NCBI GenBank assembly: GCA_040119125.1
Contig: JBEDTR010000017.1
Coordinates: 124,001-188,000 of the forward strand
DNA: 64,000 nucleotides
From: Pacificitalea sp040119125
GTDB lineage: Bacteria > Pseudomonadota > Alphaproteobacteria > Rhodobacterales > Rhodobacteraceae
Direction of reading: 5' to 3'
Notes under the pieces: model-generated
The model's input: the letters and a program-made list of their open reading frames with translations, nothing else
Told to the model about the DNA's origin: nothing
Databases searched by the model: none
Program-made: the position numbers and the translations under genes
Shown here: positions 1 to 8,155 of the stretch, piece after piece
Layout of the letters: each line of letters starts with the position of its first letter
Numbering within the stretch: the stretch's first letter is position 1

Positions 1-522
1 GTGCTGGAAGAGACGTCATTTACCGGACCGGGCCATGCGCGTATCGCCGCGACGCTTCTGCGGGTGGGCGATGGGGCCGCCGATCCCGTCGGTCTGCGCC
101 AGGCGATGGAGGCCGAGATCGGCGCCGCCCCTCTTGAAACCCTGCTCGCGCCGCGCCATGTGCAGCTGGCACCGCCCATGCGCCGGGTGCGCGATGGCGA
201 ATTGGCGCGGATGTGTCTGGCCGAGGAACTGGCCAAGCTTGCCGCACAGCGCGGCGCCGCGCGCGAAATTGCCGAAGCCGTGACCGAAATCGACGGTTTG
301 GCCGATGAGGGGCTGACCTGGCGGCTGGGACAGGCCGCCGAAGCACAGCACCGGGCGATCCGCCCGATGGATAACGACAAGGCCGATTTCGACATCGCGC
401 CAAATGGCACGCGGATGGACAAGGAAGAGCGTTCGGCGCTGGACCGTTTGCTGGACCAGATCGAATTTGCCAAGCCGGGCGGAAAACCCGGACCAAAGCC
501 CGGCGGCGACGGCACATCGTGA
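1..522 (+). CDS. dnaG: DNA primase DnaG, C-terminal part (partial)
   Basis: The reading frame is open from the first base and ends with TGA just before rpoD, so this is the 3' end of a longer gene cut by the window edge. About 173 residues are visible out of a usual 600-650. This part corresponds to the variable C-terminal domain that in DnaG contacts the DnaB helicase; the zinc and TOPRIM domains that would prove the identity lie outside the window. The tail is rich in Gly, Pro and Lys. The call rests on the dnaG-rpoD gene order, which is widely conserved in proteobacteria, and on a helical, charged C-terminal region. The GTG at base 1 should not be taken as the real start. Confidence 0.72.
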   Translation: MLEETSFTGPGHARIAATLLRVGDGAADPVGLRQAMEAEIGAAPLETLLAPRHVQLAPPMRRVRDGELARMCLAEELAKLAAQRGAAREIAEAVTEIDGLADEGLTWRLGQAAEAQHRAIRPMDNDKADFDIAPNGTRMDKEERSALDRLLDQIEFAKPGGKPGPKPGGDGTS

Positions 523-568
523 ACCGGCAACCGGGGCTCTAGGGCACACCGGACAAGACATGCAGGAC

Positions 569-753
569 CGAATCACTCGGCCCCAAGACGATCCCCCTCA
601 CGGGCGCCGGGGCGTCCGCTGAACGGGTTATCCACAGGCACACTGCCCGAATCGCGACCCTGTTGCGCGATTCGCACAAGAGTTTACCGTCAACCGGGTG
701 GAATCCGGCACGATTCGCGGTATTGATTCGGATCACATCCGCATCCGCGAATC
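569..753. promoter_or_regulatory. dnaG-rpoD intergenic leader with six GATTCG/CGAATC hexamers in dyads
   Basis: The hexamer GATTCG or its complement CGAATC occurs six times: 569-574, 648-653, 669-674, 712-717, 725-730 and 748-753. Two pairs form perfect 9-bp inverted repeats: CGAATCGCG (648-656) with CGCGATTCG (666-674), and GATTCGCGG (712-720) with CCGCGAATC (745-753). The second can also nest a small GGAT/ATCC hairpin at 730-740 and lies just upstream of the rpoD ribosome-binding site, so it would be in the mRNA leader. It may be an operator cluster or a leader structure for the housekeeping sigma gene. No known regulator is assigned. Confidence 0.5.
628..636 (+). promoter_or_regulatory. 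DnaA-box-like 9-mer upstream of rpoD
   Basis: TTATCCACA, a perfect match to the strong DnaA box consensus, lies in the non-coding stretch between dnaG and rpoD, about 140 bp before the rpoD start. A single 9-mer match can arise by chance in 64 kb, so function is only suggested by its position. Confidence 0.35.
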
Positions 754-778
754 AGCCTCCCCCAGCAAGGAGCTTTGC

Positions 779-2779
779 ATGGCCGCCAAAGACACGGACG
801 ACCGCAAAAGCGAGGACACCGAAAACGAGCCGATGCTCGATATGAGCCAGGCCGCCGTCAAGAAGATGATCGCGGAGGCCAGAGAGCGCGGGTATATTAC
901 CTACGATCAGCTCAATCAGGTGCTTCCGCCCGATCAGGTTTCCTCGGAACAGATCGAAGACGTGATGTCGATGCTCTCGGAAATGGGCATCAACGTCATT
1001 GAAAACGACGAAGCAGAGGACGACGACAGCAAAGGCTCGACCGCCGTGGTCGAGGCCTCCTCCGCACGCGATGTCACCCTCTCCTCCGGTGAGAGCGAAA
1101 AACTCGACCGCACCGATGACCCGGTGCGCATGTATCTGCGCGAGATGGGCTCCGTCGAACTGCTGAGCCGCGAGGGCGAAATCGCCATCGCCAAGCGGAT
1201 CGAAGCCGGTCGCAACACGATGATCGCGGGCCTGTGCGAAAGCCCCCTGACCTTCCAGGCGATCACCATCTGGCGCGACGAACTTCTGTCCGAAGACATT
1301 CTTCTGCGGGACGTCATCGACCTTGAGGCGACGTTCGGCGGCGGTGTCGACGACGACGAGGAAGCTGGCGAAACGGAACCGGTGGTCGAGGCGATCAAAC
1401 CCGCCGAGAAAACCGCGCGCCCCGAAGCGCGTAGCGAACAGACCGAACTTGACGCCGACGGCAATCCGATTGCCAAGGATGATGACGACGACGATGACGA
1501 GCAGGCGAATATGTCGCTTGCCGCCATGGAAGCCGCTCTGAAGCCGCGCGTTCTGGAAACTCTCGACCAGATTGCCGACTATTATTCCCAGCTTGCCGAA
1601 ATGCAGGATCTGCGGATGTCGGCGACGCTGAACGAGGACGGCTCCTTCACCGAGTCCGCCGAGGCGAAGTATCAAAAACTGCGCTCGGAGATGGTGCTGC
1701 TGGTCAATGAGCTGCACCTGCATAACAACCGTATCGAAGCCCTGATCGACCAGCTCTACGGCATCAACCGCCGTATCATGTCGATCGACAGCTCGATGGT
1801 GAAGCTGGCCGATCAAGCGCGGATCAACCGCCGTGAATTCATCGACAGCTATCGCGGCTATGAACTCGACCCCGGTTGGGTCGATCGGATGAAGCAGCAG
1901 CCCGGTCGCGGCTGGCAGGCTCTGTTCGAACGCTCGGATGCGAAAGTAAGCGATCTGCGCGGCGAAATGGCCCAAGTGGGCCAATATGTCGGCGTCGATA
2001 TTTCCGAATTCCGCCGCATCGTGCAGCAGGTTCAGAAGGGCGAAAAAGAAGCCCGTCAGGCCAAGAAGGAAATGGTCGAGGCGAACCTGCGTCTGGTGAT
2101 TTCGATCGCCAAGAAATACACGAACCGTGGTCTGCAATTCCTTGATCTTATTCAGGAAGGCAATATCGGCCTGATGAAGGCCGTGGATAAGTTCGAATAT
2201 CGTCGCGGTTACAAATTCTCGACCTATGCGACGTGGTGGATCCGTCAGGCCATCACCCGCTCCATCGCCGATCAGGCGCGCACGATCCGTATTCCGGTCC
2301 ATATGATCGAAACGATCAACAAACTGGTGCGGACCGGGCGGCAGATGCTGCATGAGATCGGTCGCGAACCGACGCCCGAGGAACTGGCCGAGAAGCTGCA
2401 AATGCCTCTCGAAAAGGTCCGCAAGGTGATGAAGATCGCCAAGGAGCCGATCTCTCTCGAAACCCCCATCGGGGACGAGGAAGACAGCCAGCTGGGCGAT
2501 TTCATCGAGGATAAGAACGCGATCCTGCCGTTGGACAGCGCCATTCAGGAAAACCTGAAGGAAACCACCACGCGGGTTCTGTCGTCTCTCACCCCGCGTG
2601 AGGAACGTGTGCTGCGGATGCGGTTTGGCATCGGCATGAACACCGACCACACGCTGGAAGAAGTCGGCCAGCAGTTCAGCGTGACCCGCGAACGGATCCG
2701 TCAGATCGAGGCCAAGGCCCTGCGGAAGCTCAAGCATCCGAGCCGGTCGCGCAAATTGCGCAGCTTCCTCGACCAGTAA
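779..2779 (+). CDS. rpoD: RNA polymerase sigma factor RpoD (sigma-70)
   Basis: Housekeeping sigma factor, 666 residues, that directs RNA polymerase to -10/-35 promoters. The order of domains is the family one: an N-terminal region 1.1, region 1.2 (DPVRMYLREMG), a long non-conserved acidic insert with seven consecutive Asp near residues 234-242, region 2 from about residue 434 (EANLRLVISIAKKY, then the ATWWIRQAI melting segment near 485), region 3, and the region 4.2 helix-turn-helix near 625-652 (VTRERIRQIEAKAL). The frame is open upstream to a GTG at 698, but the ATG at 779 is preceded by AAGGAG at proper spacing and starts the typical MAAKDT-type N terminus. It follows dnaG by 256 bp, and a terminator hairpin comes after it. 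Confidence 0.97.
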   Translation: MAAKDTDDRKSEDTENEPMLDMSQAAVKKMIAEARERGYITYDQLNQVLPPDQVSSEQIEDVMSMLSEMGINVIENDEAEDDDSKGSTAVVEASSARDVTLSSGESEKLDRTDDPVRMYLREMGSVELLSREGEIAIAKRIEAGRNTMIAGLCESPLTFQAITIWRDELLSEDILLRDVIDLEATFGGGVDDDEEAGETEPVVEAIKPAEKTARPEARSEQTELDADGNPIAKDDDDDDDEQANMSLAAMEAALKPRVLETLDQIADYYSQLAEMQDLRMSATLNEDGSFTESAEAKYQKLRSEMVLLVNELHLHNNRIEALIDQLYGINRRIMSIDSSMVKLADQARINRREFIDSYRGYELDPGWVDRMKQQPGRGWQALFERSDAKVSDLRGEMAQVGQYVGVDISEFRRIVQQVQKGEKEARQAKKEMVEANLRLVISIAKKYTNRGLQFLDLIQEGNIGLMKAVDKFEYRRGYKFSTYATWWIRQAITRSIADQARTIRIPVHMIETINKLVRTGRQMLHEIGREPTPEELAEKLQMPLEKVRKVMKIAKEPISLETPIGDEEDSQLGDFIEDKNAILPLDSAIQENLKETTTRVLSSLTPREERVLRMRFGIGMNTDHTLEEVGQQFSVTRERIRQIEAKALRKLKHPSRSRKLRSFLDQ

Positions 2780-2802
2780 CGCCCGTCCAAATTGACCTGC
2801 AG

Positions 2803-2826
2803 CGCCCGGCCCCGTGCCGGGCGTTT
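2803..2826 (+). terminator. rpoD intrinsic terminator
   Basis: Perfect 8-bp stem CGCCCGGC (2803-2810) and GCCGGGCG (2816-2823) with a 5-nt loop, followed by TTT, 23 bp after the rpoD stop codon. The T run is short, as is common in high-GC genomes. Confidence 0.75.
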
Positions 2827-2935
2827 GCGTCTCTGGGCTCGGCATCCGCCAGCCATGGCGCAGGCGGGCGTGGCGCGAGCGGGTTGACCTTTCTGGAAGA
2901 AAACGTGAACATCCCCGCAACCTGACGGAGGCCCG

Positions 2936-4462
2936 ATGTCCCACCCCGATCTCTATCTCATGGCCGCGATTGGTGCGGCCGTGGTGTTTTTCGTTCTGTT
3001 TCTCATGGGGCGTGGCGCGCTGCGCAGCGCGCGCGAAGAGATCCGCGCCGGCGTCGCGGAAATCGAACGCACCTCCCGCGATCTGGACGCGGCGCGCGCG
3101 GAAACCACCGAAATGCGAAGCCGCCATGACGCGCTGAACGCCACCCACGCTACATTGGGCCAAGAGGCCGCCAAGCTGCGCACCTCCCTGCAACATGTGG
3201 TCGAGACCCGCGCACAGCTTGCCGAGGAGCGCGACGCCGTTGCCTCTGCCCGCGACGCCGTGCAGCAGCAGCTCTACGCCTTGCGCTCGGACCACGCCGC
3301 CCTGCGCGCTGACACGGATGGGAAGCTCGCCTCCGCACAGCGCGAATTGGTGGCGATGAAGGAACTGCGCGAGGAGATGAGCCAGAAATTCGATCAGCTG
3401 GCGAGTGCCACCCTGCGCCGCACCGGCGCGGATTTCTCGAAAGCGCATACCGAAAAGCTCACCGAATTGCTGACGCCGTTCCGCGAACATGTCAGCCGGT
3501 TCGAGAATGAATTGCGCGGCGTGCATAAGGCCGCCGATCAGGAACGCACCCGGCTGGGCGAGCAGATCCGCACGCTGACCGAACGCTCGGATCTGATCCG
3601 CACGGAGGCCGAAAACCTGACCCGCGCGCTGAAGGGCGAAAAGCAGCGTCAGGGCGCATGGGGGGAGATGATCCTTGAACGGATACTTGAAGAATCCGGC
3701 CTAGAGCGCGGAGTTCATTACGAAACCCAGAACAGCCAGCGCGATGAACAGGGTAAGATGTGGCGCCCCGACGTGGTGGTAAAAATGCCCCGCGGCAAAT
3801 GTCTGGTCATCGATTCCAAAGTGTCGCTGATCGCCTATGAAGCCGCCGTCAACGCAGAGACCGACGAAGACCGCACCCGCCATCTGCGCGACCATGTCGC
3901 CGCCGTGCGCCGCCATATCGATACGCTGGCCGATAAGGGCTATCACCGGCTTGACGATGGCTCGGTCGATTATGTGCTGATGTTCATGCCGATTGAGGGC
4001 GCACTGTCGGAGGCACTGCGCACGCAAGGCGACCTGACGGCCTATGCGGTGTCGCGTGGCATCGGGGTGATGACGCCCACGACGCTGATGGTCACCCTGC
4101 GCACCGTCGATCACATCTGGACGGTCGAGCGGCGCGAAAGCAATGCGGAGGAAATCGCCCGCCGCGCCGGTCTGCTCCATGATAAGGTCGTGGGCTTTGT
4201 CGGCAACATGGAGAAGGTGGGCAGCGCGCTGGACACCGCAGCGCGGGCGCATTCCGATGCGATGGGTCAGCTGTCCTCGGGCTCCGGCAATCTGCTGGGT
4301 CAGGTCGATAAGCTGAAGAAGATGGGCGCGAAGACGTCGAAATCGATCCCTGTGGCCTTTGATGCCGCAGAGGATGACGACAGCGACAGTGAGGCCAGCA
4401 GCGATGCGGCGGACACGACGTCCCGCGCCCTGCCCCGTCCTGCGCATGAGCCTGCGGAATAA
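2936..4462 (+). CDS. rmuC: DNA recombination protein RmuC family
   Basis: 508-residue membrane-anchored protein. Residues about 6-26 form one transmembrane helix, followed by a long charged coiled coil (about 30-150, heptad-like runs with many Glu, Arg and Ala), then the conserved RmuC nuclease-fold domain (about 150-430), recognisable by GAWGEMILERILEESGL and by the VIDSKVSLIAYEAA segment that carries the PD-(D/E)XK-like catalytic residues. The C-terminal tail is acidic and disordered. E. coli RmuC limits inversions at short inverted repeats, which is the likely role here. The ATG at 2936 is preceded by ACGGAGG. It is transcribed from its own unit after the rpoD terminator. Confidence 0.93.
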   Translation: MSHPDLYLMAAIGAAVVFFVLFLMGRGALRSAREEIRAGVAEIERTSRDLDAARAETTEMRSRHDALNATHATLGQEAAKLRTSLQHVVETRAQLAEERDAVASARDAVQQQLYALRSDHAALRADTDGKLASAQRELVAMKELREEMSQKFDQLASATLRRTGADFSKAHTEKLTELLTPFREHVSRFENELRGVHKAADQERTRLGEQIRTLTERSDLIRTEAENLTRALKGEKQRQGAWGEMILERILEESGLERGVHYETQNSQRDEQGKMWRPDVVVKMPRGKCLVIDSKVSLIAYEAAVNAETDEDRTRHLRDHVAAVRRHIDTLADKGYHRLDDGSVDYVLMFMPIEGALSEALRTQGDLTAYAVSRGIGVMTPTTLMVTLRTVDHIWTVERRESNAEEIARRAGLLHDKVVGFVGNMEKVGSALDTAARAHSDAMGQLSSGSGNLLGQVDKLKKMGAKTSKSIPVAFDAAEDDDSDSEASSDAADTTSRALPRPAHEPAE

Positions 4463-4718
4463 GGGCGCGCGCGCGGCGGCGGCTCACCATTTGGTCGGTC
4501 CTGCCGCGCTGTCTTCCGCATCGGGTGTCTCGCTGCTATCCTGACAGCGATCCCGCCCGGTCGCGGCGTGACGTGCGCAGGCCTTACCTGCATTCATCGC
4601 GCCCCGAGTTTGGCATCAACGTCTTATCGAGGCGCGCGCAACACGCCGCGCCTGCCACCAAAATCACCTGTCGGGCCGCCGCATCTTGGCGCCGCATGTC
4701 TGCAAAAGGATAGTCACC

Positions 4719-5150
4719 ATGGCGACTGCATCGATCCCCAATTTCCGGTTCATCCGCCGTGCCCTTGCGGGCGGCGCGCTGGTGACGGCACTGGCGCTTG
4801 GCGCCAGCCCGGCTTTGGCTTGGACCAGCAATACCGGCTCCATCGTGACGGGCGGTGCCGATGACATCACCGTGCGCATCCCGGCCCGTGCCGGTAAGCG
4901 CGAATATTTCTGCGCCGCGGCCGAATATGCGCGCTACAGGCTGAATGCGCGCAGCACTGACCGGGTCGTCGTGAACCGCCCCCTTGGGCGCGATGCACAG
5001 GGCCAAATGTCCGTGGGGTTCACCCTGTCGGCAACGGCCGAAAGCTCGCCCGGCCTGTTCCTGACCCCGACTGTCATCGGCACAGCGCGGTCGGTCGCCC
5101 ATTCGCAGGGCCTCTGTCAGGAAAGCCATAATAGCGCACCGCTGAACTGA
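4719..5150 (+). CDS. Small secreted protein of unknown function
   Basis: 143 residues. The N terminus (MATASIPNFRFIRRAL, then a hydrophobic stretch ending ASPALA) is a clear Sec signal peptide with predicted cleavage after ALA and before WTSNTG. The mature part has about 110 residues, two cysteines that could form a disulfide (one in EYFCAAAEYAR, one in GLCQES near the end), and no catalytic motif that I recognise. AAAAGGA lies upstream of the ATG at 4719; an in-frame ATG at 4686 would spoil the signal peptide. It stands alone between rmuC and aat. Probably a periplasmic protein of the type found as a hypothetical in Rhodobacteraceae; function unknown. Confidence 0.8.
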   Translation: MATASIPNFRFIRRALAGGALVTALALGASPALAWTSNTGSIVTGGADDITVRIPARAGKREYFCAAAEYARYRLNARSTDRVVVNRPLGRDAQGQMSVGFTLSATAESSPGLFLTPTVIGTARSVAHSQGLCQESHNSAPLN

Positions 5151-5230
5151 TCCGCTCAGGCGGAGGCAGCATTGCGCGTGCCCTGCACCAGTCCGATAGG
5201 GCTGGTGCAGATGGCTGGCGGGGGACGAAT

Positions 5231-5881
5231 ATGGATGGGATGGATCAGGGTTTGACGCCGGAACTGCTGTTGCAGGGCTATGCGTCAGGCATTTTCCCTA
5301 TGTCGGAAAGCCGCGACGATCCCGAGATTTTCTGGGTCGAGCCCCGCAAACGCGGGGTCCTCCCGCTCGACGGATTTCACATGTCACGCTCGCTGGCCCG
5401 CACCATCCGCCGGGACATTTTCACCATCCGCACCGATCAGGATTTCGAGGGCGTCTTGCACGGCTGTGCGGCGCGGGAGGAGACGTGGATCAACACCCCG
5501 ATCCGCGCGCTTTACGGCGCGCTGTTTGACAGCGGACATGCCCATTCACTGGAGGTCTATGCTGGCGATACGTTGGTCGGGGGCGTCTATGGCGTGACAT
5601 TGGGCGGGGCGTTTTTCGGCGAAAGCATGTTTTCGCATCAGCGCGACGCCTCCAAAGTGGCCTTGGCCTATCTGGTGGATCGTCTGCGGCGCGGGGGGTT
5701 CAGCCTGTTCGACACGCAGTTCATCACCCCGCATCTTGCCTCGCTCGGCGGGCAAGAAATCCCGCGCAGCCGCTATATCACACGACTGCGCACCGCGCTG
5801 GAACAGGTCGCCGACTTCAACGCAGGCGGGCCGATCCCCTCAGGTCAGGAATTGGTGCAGCGCAGCACCCATACATCGTAG
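5231..5881 (+). CDS. aat: Leucyl/phenylalanyl-tRNA-protein transferase
   Basis: 216 residues, normal length for Aat. It adds Leu or Phe from aminoacyl-tRNA to proteins with N-terminal Arg or Lys, marking them for ClpS/ClpAP degradation (N-end rule). Family signatures are GYASGIFPM (residues 16-24), the FWVEPRKRGVLPLD segment, and FGESMFSHQRDASK near residue 130, which belongs to the GNAT-like catalytic core. The start could be ATG 5231 or the second Met at 5240; both keep all motifs. The last 37 nt overlap, tail to tail, the end of the DUF2155 gene on the other strand. Confidence 0.95.
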   Translation: MDGMDQGLTPELLLQGYASGIFPMSESRDDPEIFWVEPRKRGVLPLDGFHMSRSLARTIRRDIFTIRTDQDFEGVLHGCAAREETWINTPIRALYGALFDSGHAHSLEVYAGDTLVGGVYGVTLGGAFFGESMFSHQRDASKVALAYLVDRLRRGGFSLFDTQFITPHLASLGGQEIPRSRYITRLRTALEQVADFNAGGPIPSGQELVQRSTHTS

Positions 5882-6222
5882 CGCGCATGGTCAAGCGCGT
5901 TGAGCGCAGGCGATGACGCCAACATCCACCCTTCGAAAATCGGATCGCTGATCGTGGTGTCGATAATGCCAAGATATGCGAAGGCGTCCGAGGACGGGTT
6001 GTCGGTCGGATAGCGGCATTCCGACAGCGTGATACGCAACCGGCCCATCGCAGCGGTTTCCCCGTTTTGCAGGGTGATATCGACGAAATCGCCGGAGACT
6101 TTATCCAGACCGCGCAACACCGCGCCGGGTGCCGGGCTGGCGGCCTGCTGCGCGGCGAGCGGGGCGGCACAGCCTATCAGCAGGGCGGCAGCGGCATAGC
6201 GAAGGGCGTGGGTCGGACGCAT
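5845..6222 (-). CDS. DUF2155 domain protein, secreted
   Basis: 125 residues starting MRPTHALRYAAAALLIG, a signal peptide ending in AAPLAAQ. The mature part matches DUF2155: it begins VLRGLDKVSGDFVDI, with conserved LSECRYPTDNP, then the IFEGWMLASSPALN block and a terminal VWVLRC; the two cysteines may pair. The domain is alphaproteobacterial and its function is unknown. It commonly sits beside the NDUFA12-like gene, as here (237 nt downstream of it on the same strand), which hints at a periplasmic role linked to respiration, but that is only context. The longer upstream frame lacks coding character, and ATG 6222 is where the signal peptide begins. Confidence 0.88.
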   Translation of the reverse strand: MRPTHALRYAAAALLIGCAAPLAAQQAASPAPGAVLRGLDKVSGDFVDITLQNGETAAMGRLRITLSECRYPTDNPSSDAFAYLGIIDTTISDPIFEGWMLASSPALNALDHARYDVWVLRCTNS

Positions 6223-6459
6223 CGGATACTCCAGATGGGCAGGCAGCGTAGAGAAGGAGGCAGGCGCAGAAACGCGCCAGACGTAACAGCAACGCGAGGA
6301 CAGCAAGTCCGTTCCACCCTTCCGCCTGTCGCGGCCCCCACGGTCTGCGGGACGTCGCGCAGGGGGCTGAGGTCGGGCCATGTGCCCCGTCTCAAAAGCG
6401 ACCGCATCTCTGCACGCAGGGCACCTTCGGGCAGGCGCGCTGTTGCGGGCGGGTGCTGC

Positions 6460-6843
6460 TTATTCGGGGGTCCATGCCTCGTAATCGTCGCGCGGCGCAG
6501 GCTGCACCCGGCGGATCGAGCCTGCGGGCGCATAGGCCAGCGGCGTGCCGGTCAGGTTTTCCTGATGCGGCTTTTCCCAGACCTTATGCTTCAGCGGCGC
6601 TTCGGTGGGCGGCGTGTCCCATGTCCGGTGCAGCCAGCCATGCCAATCGGGATCCACGCGGCTGGCCTCGGCCTCGCCATTATAGATCACCCAGCGTTTG
6701 GAATCATCGGCATTGCGGTAGAAGATATTGCCTTGGGAATCCTCGCCCACCTTATTGCCCTTGCGCCATGTAAAGAGCTGGGTGTTGAGCGTTTGGCCGT
6801 TCCACCAGGTCACGGCGCGCAGCAGCGAGTTCATGATGCCCAT
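6460..6843 (-). CDS. NADH:ubiquinone oxidoreductase subunit NDUFA12 family
   Basis: 127 residues, the usual size of the bacterial homologue of mitochondrial complex I subunit B17.2/NDUFA12. The signature is clear: VGEDSQGNIFYRNAD, RWVIYNGEAEASRVDPDWH, and GWLHRTWDTPP followed by a KVWEKPHQENLTGT segment. In alphaproteobacteria this is an accessory subunit encoded apart from the nuo operon that binds the peripheral arm of complex I at the inner membrane. The start at ATG 6843 is followed by MGIMNSLLRAV. It precedes the DUF2155 gene on the same strand. Confidence is high on family, moderate on exact role. Confidence 0.94.
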   Translation of the reverse strand: MGIMNSLLRAVTWWNGQTLNTQLFTWRKGNKVGEDSQGNIFYRNADDSKRWVIYNGEAEASRVDPDWHGWLHRTWDTPPTEAPLKHKVWEKPHQENLTGTPLAYAPAGSIRRVQPAPRDDYEAWTPE

Positions 6844-6963
6844 CGGGGACCTCCGTTATTCCGGTCGAGATATGGACCAGTTACACGCCAAGGTCCAGTG
6901 GCCAGAGCGGCGGGCATGGCGCGAAATGCTGCAAAATGCCCCCCGCCGCGCCACGACGCGCGG

Positions 6964-8043
6964 TCAGCCGCCGGTATGCGACATGTGGCGCGTCATCTGA
7001 CCTGCGACCTCCTGCCGGGAATAGTCGAAATCATGGCCTTTGGGCTTTAGCCGGATGGCCGCGCGGATCGCCTCTTCCAGATGCGCAGTATCGCCCGGAC
7101 GGGCCCGCAGGGGCGCGCGCAGGTCGGCCATGTCTTCCTGCCCGAGGCACATGTAAAGCTCCCCGGTGCAGGTCAGCCGCACGCGATTGCAGCTTTCGCA
7201 GAAATTATGGGTGAGCGGCGTGATGAAGCCCAGCTTCTGGCCGGTTTCCTCCAGCCGCACATAGCGCGCAGGGCCGCCGGAGCGCTCCGCCAATTCGGTC
7301 ACCGTGAACCGCTCCGCCAGCCGGGCCTGTAGATCCTTGAGCGACCAATATTGGCCGATCCGATCTTCGTTGCCCAGATCGCCCATCGGCATGACTTCGA
7401 TGAAGGTCAGGTCCATGTCCCGCTCGGCGCACCACGCCTGCAAGGTAAACAGCTCATCTTCGTTAAAGCCCTTCAGCGCGACGGTGTTAATCTTGACCCG
7501 CAGCCCCGCACGCTGCGCCGCGTCAATGCCGCGCAACACTTGCGGCAGGCGTCCCCAGCGGGTGACGCGGGCGAATTTCTCCTCGTCCAGCGTGTCGAGC
7601 GAAATATTGACCCGCCGCACGCCACAAGCCGCCAGATCATCGGCAAAGCGTTCCAACTGGCTGCCATTGGTGGTCAGGGTCAGCTCTTCCAGCGCGCCGC
7701 TCTCCAGATGCCGCGACATCGCCTGAAAATAGGTCATGATGCCCTTGCGCACCAACGGCTCGCCGCCGGTGATCCGCAGCTTGCGCACGCCCAACCCCAC
7801 AAAGGCAGTGGACATCTCGTCCAGCTCTTCCAGCGTCAGAAGCTCCTTCTTCGGCAGGAAATTCATATTCTCGGACATGCAGTAGACGCAGCGGAAATCG
7901 CAGCGATCCGTCACCGAAACCCGCAAATATGTGATCGCCCGCGCAAAAGGATCGATCAGCGGCGCAGGAGACGCGCCAGTGGCCGAAGCGTTGACGGAAG
8001 CGGTGCCAGAGGCGGCATACGGGTCTTTGGGCATATGGGTCAT
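6964..8043 (-). CDS. moaA: GTP 3',8-cyclase MoaA (molybdenum cofactor synthesis)
   Basis: 359-residue radical SAM enzyme for the first step of molybdopterin synthesis. The N-terminal cluster motif CDFRCVYC gives Cys48, Cys52 and Cys55; the C-terminal cluster motif CESCNRVRLTC with a later Cys gives Cys279, 282 and 296 (CX2CX13C); and the protein ends in the double glycine SHTGG that MoaA needs for catalysis. RITGGEPLVRKG is the SAM-binding GGEP motif. ATG 8043 gives an N-terminal extension of about 25 residues beyond the family core, with ATG 8034 as an alternative. It is divergently transcribed from the lipoprotein gene at 8156, sharing a 112-bp promoter region. moaC and moaB are not in the window. 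Confidence 0.97.
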   Translation of the reverse strand: MTHMPKDPYAASGTASVNASATGASPAPLIDPFARAITYLRVSVTDRCDFRCVYCMSENMNFLPKKELLTLEELDEMSTAFVGLGVRKLRITGGEPLVRKGIMTYFQAMSRHLESGALEELTLTTNGSQLERFADDLAACGVRRVNISLDTLDEEKFARVTRWGRLPQVLRGIDAAQRAGLRVKINTVALKGFNEDELFTLQAWCAERDMDLTFIEVMPMGDLGNEDRIGQYWSLKDLQARLAERFTVTELAERSGGPARYVRLEETGQKLGFITPLTHNFCESCNRVRLTCTGELYMCLGQEDMADLRAPLRARPGDTAHLEEAIRAAIRLKPKGHDFDYSRQEVAGQMTRHMSHTGG

Positions 8044-8095
8044 GCAGCGAAACCTATGCCTGCGCCGACCGCACGGCAAGGCTAGGCACGCAGCT

Positions 8096-8130
8096 TTGAT
8101 GCGAAGGTCGCATTGCGCCATTGATGCGAA
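8096..8130. promoter_or_regulatory. Direct repeat and dyad in the moaA/lipoprotein divergent promoter
   Basis: TTGATGCGAA occurs at 8096-8105 and again at 8121-8130 (25 bp apart). The first copy is also the left arm of a perfect dyad, ATGCGA (8099-8104), AGG, TCGCAT (8108-8113). The pattern fits a homodimeric repressor or activator site between divergent promoters. It does not resemble a known molybdate (ModE) site, so the regulator is unknown. Confidence 0.4.
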
Positions 8131-8155
8131 CGAATTTCGGAATAATTCTGTTGGC

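Noticed and set aside
752..3526. 924-aa open frame antisense to rpoD and rmuC
   Set aside because: It spans two well-supported genes on the other strand and its composition is that of a high-GC shadow frame; no domain or start signal.
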